7,114 nt of DNA from Campylobacter concisus (GTDB lineage Bacteria; Campylobacterota; Campylobacteria; Campylobacterales; Campylobacteraceae): positions 1 through 7,114 of the forward strand of contig JAHADO010000064.1 in NCBI GenBank assembly GCA_018375265.1, read 5' to 3'. The notes beneath the pieces are model-generated. The model saw only the letters and a list, made by a program, of their open reading frames with translations, was not told where the DNA came from and did not search any database. The position numbers and the translations under genes are program-made. Shown in pieces: positions 1 through 6,072 of the stretch (position 1 is its first letter; every line of letters starts with the position of its first letter).

Positions 1-7
1 AAGATAT

Positions 8-3000
8 ATGAACGTAGCAAATAACAATAAAGAACTATATGGAGCTCTAAAGCAAAGCTTTGCAAGCGGTGTTACGATAGATAATATGCCTGTGTTGGAG
101 CTTGAGAACAATATAGATATTAGCGATGTTAAATTTTATCACATAAAAGAGCTTACGTTCGAAGAAGATAGTCCTAGAAGAGAGGCGTTTGAAAACGTGA
201 TAAGCACGCTTAGGATAGATGGGATAATTTTTGTATATTTGATCGTGGGTGATAGTAACGGTGTTTCTTTCTACGCTGGTGTAGCTAGAGATGTATCTTT
301 TAGCGGAAAATTAGAACTAGACATTGATGATATAGGAAAAAGGGTTTTAAAACCTAGCATTGAGGGAAATTTTAGGGGCAGTAAAGTACTCGATGTAGAA
401 AAAGAGAAAAAGGCGGAACTGGTATCTAAAATAGATAAAATGAAAAGATTTGCCAAAGTTAGCGGTATACCTAGTGTATATAAAGATAAAGAGGATTTTC
501 AGGGCATAGATAGGCTTATAGACATTATGAGTGGGGAAGAATTTGCTTTGGTGGTGCTAGCAAAGCCAATGCCAAATAGGGCGATAACGGATATAGAAAA
601 AGTTTTGTTTGATGCCTATAACAATATAGCCCCGATGATAAGAACATCAGTTCAACAAAGTGACGGAAGTTCTGTTAGCTCATCTACTTCGGCGACCAAA
701 GGCAGTTCAATATCTGACGGCACTAATTATTCTGAATCTAATCAAGCAGGGAAAAATACATCAAAAGGAACAACTAATACTGAAGGCTATAGCTCTAGTT
801 ATTCAGGTAATAACTCTAGCAGTGGGACAAATGAAAGTTCTGGCGAAAGTTCATCTTTTAGCCGAACAATGGGCGGCTCTCAAACTAAAAGCGAGAATGA
901 GTCCTTTAATAAAAGCGAATCCACCTCTAAAAACCAAGGTAGCAACTTAAGCTTTGAATTTACCAACAAAATGGCTAGCGAGCTTACAAAGTATATAGAC
1001 GAAGTTTTATTAAAGCGTATAAACTACGGTAAAAACAAGGGGCTTTTTGACTCTTGCATATATCTTATGTCAAATGAAAAAGGAAATTTAACAAAGCTTG
1101 GAAATGCGATAAGGGCTATATTTTCAGGCGATGAGAGCAATAAATCTCCACTTGTTTTGAGTAATTTAAATGCAGAAAAAGATATGAATGAGATAAAGTA
1201 CATAAAAAATTTTCAAATTCCTAAGATAAATTTGGTAGAAAATACAAACGCACTAATATCAAGAAGTTTACTCTCTCAAAATTTATCTAGTAAATCGTGC
1301 TGGATGTCTGCTAATGAACTAAGCGTGATAGCCACTCTGCCAAAAAAAGAGGTTGTCGGACTCTCTTTAAAAGTAGAGGTGGAATTTGGCCTAAATGTTA
1401 AAAATCAGATATCACAAGATGAAGCGATATTTTTAGGAAATATGGTTCAAAGCGGTAAAGAGCTAAGCCAAGAAATTTTCATAGATAAAGCTTGGCTTGA
1501 TAAGCATATATTTATAGCTGGGGTTACTGGTAGCGGCAAAACCACTACTTGCCAAAGAATTTTAAAGTCGGCTAAACTACCGTTTTTGGTTATAGAGCCG
1601 GCAAAGACAGAGTACCGGGCCATGCTAAACAATATGAATGATTTACTTATATTTACACTTGGGGATGAGAGGGTTGCGCCTTTTAGGATAAACCCGTTTG
1701 AATTTTTCCCTCATGAGAGTATATCTTCGAGAGTGGATATGATAAAGGCAAATATTGAAGCATCTTTTGATATGGAAGCAGCCATACCACAGATAATAGA
1801 ATCTGCTCTTTACAGATGCTATGAAGAGTATGGTTGGGATATATCGACATCTAAAAATTATAAATTTAAAGATCCATTTGCAGATGGAGTTTTTGCATTT
1901 CCGACACTATCTGATCTAATGAGACAAGCAAACATAGTAGTAGAAGAGCAAGGATTTGACGAAAGACTTAAAAAAGACTACATAGGCTCTATAAATGCAA
2001 GACTTCAGGGCCTATTAGTGGGCTCAAAGGCTTTTATGTTAAATAATCCAAGAAGTGTAGATTTTACTGATCTGCTAGAAAGAAACGTTGTTTTAGAGCT
2101 AGAAGAGGTAAAAAATGGAGCTGAAAAATCTCTCATAATGGGGTTTATACTAATCAATATCAATGAAGCCTTAAATGTAAAATACAAAGAGTATAAAAAT
2201 AAAGGCAAGGAATTTAGACATATCACACTCATAGAGGAGTCGCACAGGCTTCTTTCTAAATTTATGCCAGGAGATAGTCCAAATAAAAAACTTGGTGTAG
2301 AGACATTTGCTGATATGCTTGCTGAAGTGCGTAAATATGGCGAGTCGCTAATAATAGTGGATCAAATCCCGAATAAGCTAACGCCAGAGGTGCTAAAAAA
2401 CACAAATACCAAAATAGTGCATAAAATTTTCGCTCAAGATGACAAAGAGGCGATAGGCAACACAATGGCTTTAAATGATGAACAAAAGGAATTTTTATCA
2501 AATTTAGAAACAGGTAGAGCGGTAGTGTCTAATCCAAATTTTATCAAGCCTATTCAGGTGCAAATAGCACAGCTTGAAAATGTTAGCACCACAAAATCAG
2601 CCGTGATAGATAGTCAAATTTTAAGAGATAATATTTTGGCGTATTATAAACAAAATTATAAAAAAGGCGTGGTGCCATCGATAGAAAAAGCAAAAATCGT
2701 CCCTGATATAAATCTCGTAGAAGATGCGTTGCAATATGATTTTCACGCGCTTGAGCTTGAGTGGTTGAGGCGAGTTAAAGATAGCGAAAAAATTGCGCTG
2801 GGTAACATTAGGCAGATGATAGATCGAAAAAAGATACCAAATGACACTAAGTATCTAAGTGGATATGTCTTTAATAAATTTTATAAAAATCAAGATGAGG
2901 AGATGTACGAGAACATAAAAAAGTGTGTAGAGTTGGTCTTTGAAAAAATTGTTGGTACAAGCGATAATGAGGTTTTGTTTGGCGATTACGCAGATAAACA

Positions 3001-3031
3001 TTTAAAAGAGTATATGCAATTAAATTTTTAA
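8..3031 (+). CDS. HerA/FtsK-superfamily ATPase with Ser-rich linker
   Basis: Large (1007 aa) P-loop ATPase, probably a DNA-translocating or remodelling motor of the HerA/VirB4/FtsK group. Residues 1-210 form a mixed alpha/beta domain with a hydrophobic strand pair at about 73-95. Residues 218-315 are low complexity (Ser/Thr/Asn/Gly). The motor follows: an NELSVIATLPKKEVVGL segment near 435-455, Walker A GVTGSGKT at 505-512 (Lys511), an EPAKTEYR motif at 530-537, YGWDI at 608-612, Walker B LIEES with Glu743/Glu744, and a sensor-like IIVDQ ending at Gln786. Residues from about 905 on look helical. All core ATPase residues seem intact. Only seven bases precede this ATG and no ribosome binding site is visible, so the true start may lie upstream of the window. 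It heads an operon with the next two genes. The ATPase call is secure; the process served is unknown. No conjugation or DNA-transfer partner is visible. Confidence 0.88.
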   Translation: MNVANNNKELYGALKQSFASGVTIDNMPVLELENNIDISDVKFYHIKELTFEEDSPRREAFENVISTLRIDGIIFVYLIVGDSNGVSFYAGVARDVSFSGKLELDIDDIGKRVLKPSIEGNFRGSKVLDVEKEKKAELVSKIDKMKRFAKVSGIPSVYKDKEDFQGIDRLIDIMSGEEFALVVLAKPMPNRAITDIEKVLFDAYNNIAPMIRTSVQQSDGSSVSSSTSATKGSSISDGTNYSESNQAGKNTSKGTTNTEGYSSSYSGNNSSSGTNESSGESSSFSRTMGGSQTKSENESFNKSESTSKNQGSNLSFEFTNKMASELTKYIDEVLLKRINYGKNKGLFDSCIYLMSNEKGNLTKLGNAIRAIFSGDESNKSPLVLSNLNAEKDMNEIKYIKNFQIPKINLVENTNALISRSLLSQNLSSKSCWMSANELSVIATLPKKEVVGLSLKVEVEFGLNVKNQISQDEAIFLGNMVQSGKELSQEIFIDKAWLDKHIFIAGVTGSGKTTTCQRILKSAKLPFLVIEPAKTEYRAMLNNMNDLLIFTLGDERVAPFRINPFEFFPHESISSRVDMIKANIEASFDMEAAIPQIIESALYRCYEEYGWDISTSKNYKFKDPFADGVFAFPTLSDLMRQANIVVEEQGFDERLKKDYIGSINARLQGLLVGSKAFMLNNPRSVDFTDLLERNVVLELEEVKNGAEKSLIMGFILININEALNVKYKEYKNKGKEFRHITLIEESHRLLSKFMPGDSPNKKLGVETFADMLAEVRKYGESLIIVDQIPNKLTPEVLKNTNTKIVHKIFAQDDKEAIGNTMALNDEQKEFLSNLETGRAVVSNPNFIKPIQVQIAQLENVSTTKSAVIDSQILRDNILAYYKQNYKKGVVPSIEKAKIVPDINLVEDALQYDFHALELEWLRRVKDSEKIALGNIRQMIDRKKIPNDTKYLSGYVFNKFYKNQDEEMYENIKKCVELVFEKIVGTSDNEVLFGDYADKHLKEYMQLNF
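659..952 (+). other. Ser/Thr/Asn/Gly-rich low-complexity linker in the ATPase
   Basis: Codons 218-315 encode a segment dominated by Ser, with Thr, Asn, Gly, Glu and Lys and almost no hydrophobic residues. It contains short irregular runs such as SSVSSSTS, SSSYSGNNSSSG and SGESSSFS. There is no exact tandem DNA repeat, so this is degenerate low complexity rather than a recent repeat expansion. It separates the N-terminal domain from the motor region and is most simply read as a long flexible tether. Confidence 0.85.
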
Positions 3032-3034
3032 TAC

Positions 3035-3040
3035 AAGGAG
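3035..3040 (+). promoter_or_regulatory. Ribosome binding site AAGGAG
   Basis: AAGGAG lies in the 14-nt gap after the ATPase stop and five bases before the ATG at 3046. It fixes the start of the 221-residue gene and shows that it is translated independently within the same transcript. Confidence 0.85.
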
Positions 3041-3045
3041 AAAAA

Positions 3046-3711
3046 ATGTTAAATCTTATTCCTGTCATAGACAGTGTTTGCAAGGCTATAAGCATTGCTG
3101 CTACTTTTATAGGCGATAAAGTGGTACCAATTGCTATTAAGTTGGTTGAAAAGGCTTTGCCTATATTAGATACTGTAGGCAAAATAGCATCTACTTTGGC
3201 ACAGTTTTTAAAAGCCACAGTAAATGAAGAAAATCCTATGGAGCTTGGATGTAAATCTTTGGAGTCAGATAAAAAGCCAGATGATTTTATCAGCTACAAA
3301 GATTATATAGAATATATAAAAAATGAAGTAAAAATAGATGAAGATAGGCTTAAAAATGCCACTGATATAGATAAGATCAAATATACTGCTATTGGATCAG
3401 GAATACTAATAAAAAGCATAGAAGAAAAAAAGGGTATGGATATTGGGGTGGATGTATTTGTTGCATTGGCAAAAATAGGCATGGAAACTTTAGATAAAAT
3501 GGGCGGTGCTCGTGGTGTAGATGCTATTTTAGATACGTTTAAAGACGGAAAATTAGGCGAATTTGCAAAATATGTCTCTGGCGATCTAAATAGCGTAAAA
3601 GACAAGATCATAGTTTCTGATCGATTAACAGAAACATTTAAAAGTCTAAACCCAGACATGGATATAAAAGATATCCAAAAAGAGGTTATGGATATGGGAA
3701 ATAAAAAATAA
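3046..3711 (+). CDS. Unknown protein with hydrophobic helical N-terminus
   Basis: 221 aa; I do not recognise the family. Residues 1-60 are rich in Ile, Val, Ala and Leu with a Lys or Asp every several residues and no Arg. They read as two or three amphipathic or membrane-seeking helices (for example IPVIDSVCKAISIAATFIGD, then VPIAIKLVEKALPILDTVGK). There is no typical signal peptide or cleavage site. Residues 65-110 are charged and hydrophilic. Residues 111-170 again hold hydrophobic helices (TAIGSGILIKSI, GVDVFVALAKIGMETL), and the C-terminus is charged. The gene starts 14 nt after the ATPase with a strong AAGGAG, and its stop overlaps the next start, so co-expression is likely. By position it could be an effector, membrane anchor or regulator for the ATPase; that is inference. 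The frame is sound; the function is unknown. Confidence 0.8.
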   Translation: MLNLIPVIDSVCKAISIAATFIGDKVVPIAIKLVEKALPILDTVGKIASTLAQFLKATVNEENPMELGCKSLESDKKPDDFISYKDYIEYIKNEVKIDEDRLKNATDIDKIKYTAIGSGILIKSIEEKKGMDIGVDVFVALAKIGMETLDKMGGARGVDAILDTFKDGKLGEFAKYVSGDLNSVKDKIIVSDRLTETFKSLNPDMDIKDIQKEVMDMGNKK

Positions 3712-4166
3712 TGATACTGAAAGATTTTTTAGTATTTTACATAGAAGATCAAATATCCGTTTTTGAATTTAAGAAAGGTGAGTTTGAACCTCGTAGTAAT
3801 TACGGTGAATTCAAATGGATGTTTGACTATAAACAATTTTGGAGTTGGTGGAAAGGCAAGGTAGAATTTACAGCTGATATGAAATTTAGCTTTGTTGTCT
3901 TAACTGATAAGGAAGAGTTTAAAATACAAGAAGATATTGCTATAGCAGAAAATATTGGCTTTACAGCAAGCGATATAAAAAGGTATAAAAAAGATATCCC
4001 GTCAAATTTAAATCTAATATCTTATCCTACCGGCTTTCAAGCAGATGAGGATATGTTTGCCAAAGAAGAGTGTGATAAGAATGATATTAAATTGCCATGT
4101 GAATATGAAAACGAGTATTTGGCTACATACTATAAAAAAAAGACAGAGGAATATAAAAAGAAGTGA
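3711..4166 (+). CDS. Unknown Trp- and Lys-rich protein, translationally coupled
   Basis: 151 aa, not recognised. The N-terminus (FLVFYIEDQISVFEFKKGEF, residues 6-25) looks like a beta hairpin. It is followed by an aromatic cluster with Trp36, Trp44, Trp46 and Trp47 (core FWSWWKGK). The middle is charged and probably helical, and the C-terminus ends in a Lys/Tyr/Glu-rich tail. Two Cys (121, 130) are too far apart for a simple metal site. There is no signal peptide or membrane span. The start ATG shares its A with the TAA of the upstream gene, and only weak purine (GGGA) precedes it, so translation probably depends on coupling to the 221-residue gene. This argues that the two products are made in fixed ratio, perhaps as partners. 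It is the last gene before the stem-loop at 4169-4215. Function unknown. Confidence 0.78.
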   Translation: MILKDFLVFYIEDQISVFEFKKGEFEPRSNYGEFKWMFDYKQFWSWWKGKVEFTADMKFSFVVLTDKEEFKIQEDIAIAENIGFTASDIKRYKKDIPSNLNLISYPTGFQADEDMFAKEECDKNDIKLPCEYENEYLATYYKKKTEEYKKK

Positions 4167-4168
4167 TT

Positions 4169-4215
4169 GTAATAAGGTATGAATTTAGAATTTTCTAAGG
4201 TTTGTACCTTATTAC
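4169..4215. terminator. Long stem-loop between convergent genes
   Basis: Bases 4169-4179 (GTAATAAGGTA) are perfectly complementary to 4205-4215 (TACCTTATTAC). Inside, 4185-4189 (TTAGA) pairs with 4194-4198 (TCTAA) around a four-base loop. The bases between can pair with A-T and G-T pairs and one bulge near 4199, giving an almost continuous hairpin. It begins two bases after the + strand stop and ends nine bases before the end of the - strand gene. T-runs after it are modest on both strands, so bidirectional termination is likely but not certain. Confidence 0.72.
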
Positions 4216-4224
4216 GCCTTATTT

Positions 4225-5328
4225 CTAAGCTATTCCTGCCTCAGCTCTAGCTTTTACGAGTTTAGCTAGCACACTGCCTTCTCCTACTCCTATTATCTTT
4301 GCTCTTAGCTTAGTTACGTCGGCATGACTAGGGGCTTTGGCATGGACCGTTTCATTGCGTAAGTCTTGGAGTGATGTTATTACTTTTGGCAGGGTTTTAG
4401 CTACATAAGTTTGCAACACATTTCCTTCTAGTGCGTCTTGTACAAGATAGTTTTTAAAAAGAAATTTATAGGTTCCTAAATTTGGTTTATTGTTAAACAT
4501 ATCAGCGACCGTGAATTTTGAGCCCTGAACTTCGTAGGCTATTTTTAGGATGGCTGGATTTTTATCTATGAGCTTTTTAAAAAGCACTTTAGCAAAGGCA
4601 TAAATTTCTTGCTCCATAGTCTTTGAGTATTTGACTACGACCGAGCTAAAGTCATAGAGTGGGTTAGAGATGTTATCAAGATACTCTATCTCGGCTGAGA
4701 TGATGTTTTCTATGCTGTCTGGGTGCATGAGGTTTATCAAATTTTGCCCAAAGCAGTAGTGAGTCAAATTTTTCTTGATCTCTAAAAACTCATCGCTCTT
4801 ATAAACGTCAGGATAGAATTTGCTCTCGTCATCAAAATAGCTCATGCCTTGTTTGGTATCTATAATGAGTGGATAGACGTAGGCGTTGCCATAAACTGCG
4901 TAGGTGTGGCCATTAACTGTAAAATTTGCTAGGTAGTTGTCCCTAACACACTCAAAGTCATTTCTAGCTAACTCTCTTATGTCGCTTATCACAAACCACT
5001 TCTCTACATCTAGGCCTTTTTCTTTGTAATAGCTCGGTGCGATCTCGCTCATATCATCGTTTGTGATAGAGGTGACCTTTGCTACAAATAAATTTGAATA
5101 GTCAGTTAGAAAGAGCTGTAAAAATTTGGTATCACCACTTGAGCTTAACTCTTGAGCAAACTGCTCTATTTGTTCCTCAAAAGGATTTATCATATCTCGG
5201 CGTTTGCTCTTTATCTTGCCAAAGGCTACCTTGCCCTTGTCATTTAAAATTTTAAGATGCTGTTCGATGACATCGCTTTGGTAGTATGGGTTGTAGAGGA
5301 TGAGGATATTGTGAATTTTATTTGACAT
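4225..5328 (-). CDS. HEPN-motif protein, putative RNA-acting
   Basis: 367 aa. Near the C-terminus, residues 324-329 read RNETVH, matching the R-x4-6-H signature of HEPN domains, many of which are metal-independent RNases in toxin-antitoxin and defence systems. It sits at the end of a helix (ITSLQDLRNETVHA), as in that fold. An earlier helix (VVVKYSKTMEQEIYAFAKVL, about 230-249) could be another HEPN helix. The N-terminal ~115 residues are alpha/beta (ILILYNPYYQSDVIEQHLKI, KVAFGKIKSK, FLQLFLTDYSNLFVAKVTSI). The pattern faintly resembles PUA-like/EVE folds, but I would not rely on that. There is no signal peptide. The start ATG lies 10 nt after the zinc-ribbon gene, with a weak AAAGAAAAAG purine tract, so the two are probably co-transcribed. 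The HEPN assignment rests on one motif and helix context; substrate and role are unknown. Confidence 0.8.
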   Translation of the reverse strand: MSNKIHNILILYNPYYQSDVIEQHLKILNDKGKVAFGKIKSKRRDMINPFEEQIEQFAQELSSSGDTKFLQLFLTDYSNLFVAKVTSITNDDMSEIAPSYYKEKGLDVEKWFVISDIRELARNDFECVRDNYLANFTVNGHTYAVYGNAYVYPLIIDTKQGMSYFDDESKFYPDVYKSDEFLEIKKNLTHYCFGQNLINLMHPDSIENIISAEIEYLDNISNPLYDFSSVVVKYSKTMEQEIYAFAKVLFKKLIDKNPAILKIAYEVQGSKFTVADMFNNKPNLGTYKFLFKNYLVQDALEGNVLQTYVAKTLPKVITSLQDLRNETVHAKAPSHADVTKLRAKIIGVGEGSVLAKLVKARAEAGIA

Positions 5329-5338
5329 GACTTTTTCT

Positions 5339-5548
5339 TTATTTAATCAATTTCTTTATTAGATCAAATATGCTGTAACCAGTATCTGTGTATGGTTTGC
5401 GCTCAAATTTATCATTGCCGCATTTTGGACACACTTTTGGTATCTGGGCCATATCATCAGCATCTAGGCAATCACTGCTAAAATGAACCACCTTTTCATA
5501 ACCGCAGTTTGTGCAACACATTTTAAATGGATTTGGACGTCTTGGCAT
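5339..5548 (-). CDS. Small zinc-ribbon protein
   Basis: 69 aa from the ATG at 5548. An in-frame ATG 13 codons upstream (5587) is possible, but AAGGAG at 5555-5560 lies six bases before 5548, and that upstream stretch contains the ribosome binding site, so the shorter form is chosen. Cys12-x2-Cys15 and Cys40-x2-Cys43 form the two knuckles of a treble-clef or zinc-ribbon fold; Cys11 and Cys27 are extra. The N-terminus is basic (MPRRPNPFK) and the C-terminus (SIFDLIKKLIK) is a likely amphipathic helix. Such proteins usually bind nucleic acid or a protein partner. It precedes the HEPN-motif gene by 10 nt and could be its partner or a transcriptional regulator of the pair. The zinc fold is well supported; the role is inferred from position only. 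Confidence 0.82.
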   Translation of the reverse strand: MPRRPNPFKMCCTNCGYEKVVHFSSDCLDADDMAQIPKVCPKCGNDKFERKPYTDTGYSIFDLIKKLIK

Positions 5549-5554
5549 TGTTTT

Positions 5555-5560
5555 CTCCTT
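5555..5560 (-). promoter_or_regulatory. Ribosome binding site AAGGAG (fixes zinc-ribbon start)
   Basis: On the - strand AAGGAG is followed by six bases and the ATG at 5548. It decides between two in-frame ATGs in favour of the 69-residue product. Confidence 0.82.
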
Positions 5561-5587
5561 AACAATATAATAAACAAAGTTTGTCAC

Positions 5588-5593
5588 ATCATA
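5588..5593 (-). promoter_or_regulatory. Candidate -10 box TATGAT upstream of zinc-ribbon gene
   Basis: On the - strand TATGAT (one mismatch to TATAAT) lies about 40 bases before the start at 5548, after an A/T-rich stretch. Epsilonproteobacterial sigma70 promoters often have a -10 without a clear -35, which fits. The 93-base gap after the 45-residue gene leaves room for a separate promoter. In DNA this AT-rich such a match can arise by chance. Confidence 0.3.
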
Positions 5594-5641
5594 TGTAATT
5601 TTGAATTTTACTACAAAGGATACGACAAACCAAACATAAAA

Positions 5642-5779
5642 TTAAATACTCAATTTTAATTTCATACAAATTTGATTTATAAGCTCCTGTAATGCTGGCA
5701 AATATAAATTTAGTGCCAAAAATTTAATGATCTTATACATAATATAACCAAATGATAGATCTAGAAAAAGTCTCCACAT
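5642..5779 (-). CDS. 45-residue hydrophobic small protein
   Basis: A short frame that size-filtered gene calling would miss. The ATG at 5779 is preceded by AAGGAG at 5785-5790 with a five-base spacer, as good as any ribosome binding site in the window. The product begins MWRLFLDLSFGYIMYKIIKF and ends KLKLSI. Residues 3-32 are mostly Leu, Ile, Phe, Tyr and Ala with Lys16 and Lys19, consistent with one membrane or membrane-surface helix, and the C-terminus is basic. Its start lies 15 nt after the stop of the preceding small gene, so it appears to be the last gene of the 7114-5642 operon. It could be a small membrane protein, a toxin-like peptide or a phage-type accessory peptide; the sequence does not choose between these. 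Confidence 0.65.
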   Translation of the reverse strand: MWRLFLDLSFGYIMYKIIKFLALNLYLPALQELINQICMKLKLSI

Positions 5780-5784
5780 TTTTG

Positions 5785-5790
5785 CTCCTT
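5785..5790 (-). promoter_or_regulatory. Ribosome binding site AAGGAG for the 45-residue gene
   Basis: AAGGAG on the - strand with a five-base spacer to the ATG at 5779. It lies just after the stop codon at 5795-5797 and is the main reason to accept this short gene as real. Confidence 0.7.
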
Positions 5791-5794
5791 GTCT

Positions 5795-6072
5795 TTAAAA
5801 ATAGATGTGCAGACGGACTTTAGCTCTGGTAAAATTTTCTATGCCAGAGAGCTTTTCTTGCAAATTTTGTAAAGAAAGAAAAAGGCGACCGATATTCTCA
5901 TTAAATTTGTGAATTCTATCTAGCTCGTTTTCTTCTAAAATATCGTTGGCAGCGACCAAATCACTCATATCTATATCGTCAAACCACTCTAAAAGTTTAA
6001 TAAAAATTAAATAGTAATAAATTCATAAACAACTGGATTTGCCTTTTTACCACTATGCACTCTTTCCGCCAT
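5795..6072 (-). pseudogene. Small gene apparently split by a one-base frameshift
   Basis: From an ATG at 6072, overlapping the end of the upstream gene, one frame reads 21 residues (MAERVHSGKKANPVVYEFIT...) and stops at TAA 6007-6009. The -1 frame is open from 6022 and continues through KLLEWFDDIDMSDLVAANDI to a TAA at 5795-5797. Adding one base in the short A/T run at 6009-6011 joins them into a single 92-residue product reading smoothly as ...EFITILIFIKLLEWFDD.... The C-terminal part is acidic and helical, then basic at the end. The longest intact piece starts at ATG 5968 (57 aa) but has no good ribosome binding site. Either the gene is broken, the base call is wrong, or only the 57-residue piece is made. 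No classical slippery heptamer precedes the stop. Family unknown. The start could also be GTG at 6060. Confidence 0.5.

Larger units (their letters stand above)
5549..5641. other. Non-coding gap between the two - strand gene groups
   Basis: This 93-base gap holds the zinc-ribbon ribosome binding site, the candidate -10, and a 7-bp inverted repeat (GTTTGTC at 5579-5585, GACAAAC at 5624-5630) around it. No clear intrinsic terminator is visible for the upstream genes, so read-through from them into the zinc-ribbon gene remains possible. Confidence 0.5.

Noticed and set aside
660..950. 96-codon alternative + frame within the Ser-rich linker
   Set aside because: Its open state follows from the Ser/Thr/Asn codon composition of the real frame; there is no independent start signal.
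659..952. Tandem DNA repeat or CRISPR-like array
   Set aside because: The serine motifs use mixed TCT/AGT/AGC/TCA codons with irregular spacing and no repeated unit at DNA level.
8..3031. Naming the ATPase as HerA, VirB4/TraC or FtsK specifically
   Set aside because: The superfamily is clear, but no NurA, type IV secretion or gamma-domain partner is visible, and the N-terminal domain plus Ser-rich linker do not fit the standard members.
2871..3218. 115-codon open frame on the - strand
   Set aside because: It spans the end of the ATPase gene and the start of the next one antisense, crossing their ribosome binding site; it is a shadow of AT-rich coding sequence with no site of its own.
3303..3659. 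118-codon open frame on the - strand
   Set aside because: It lies wholly inside the 221-residue gene, lacks a ribosome binding site, and its composition (Ser/Phe/Ile-rich) is that expected of an antisense shadow.
4225..4700. Confident EVE/PUA-like plus HEPN fusion for the 367-residue protein
   Set aside because: The HEPN motif is visible, but the N-terminal resemblance to EVE/PUA-like folds is only a vague strand pattern and cannot be supported by eye.
5549..5587. N-terminal extension of the zinc-ribbon protein to ATG 5587
   Set aside because: The extension contains the AAGGAG that serves the ATG at 5548 and has no good ribosome binding site of its own.
6000..6030. Programmed -1 ribosomal frameshift site
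   Set aside because: No X-XXY-YYZ heptamer in the correct phase before the TAA and no evident downstream structure; a one-base loss is the simpler explanation.
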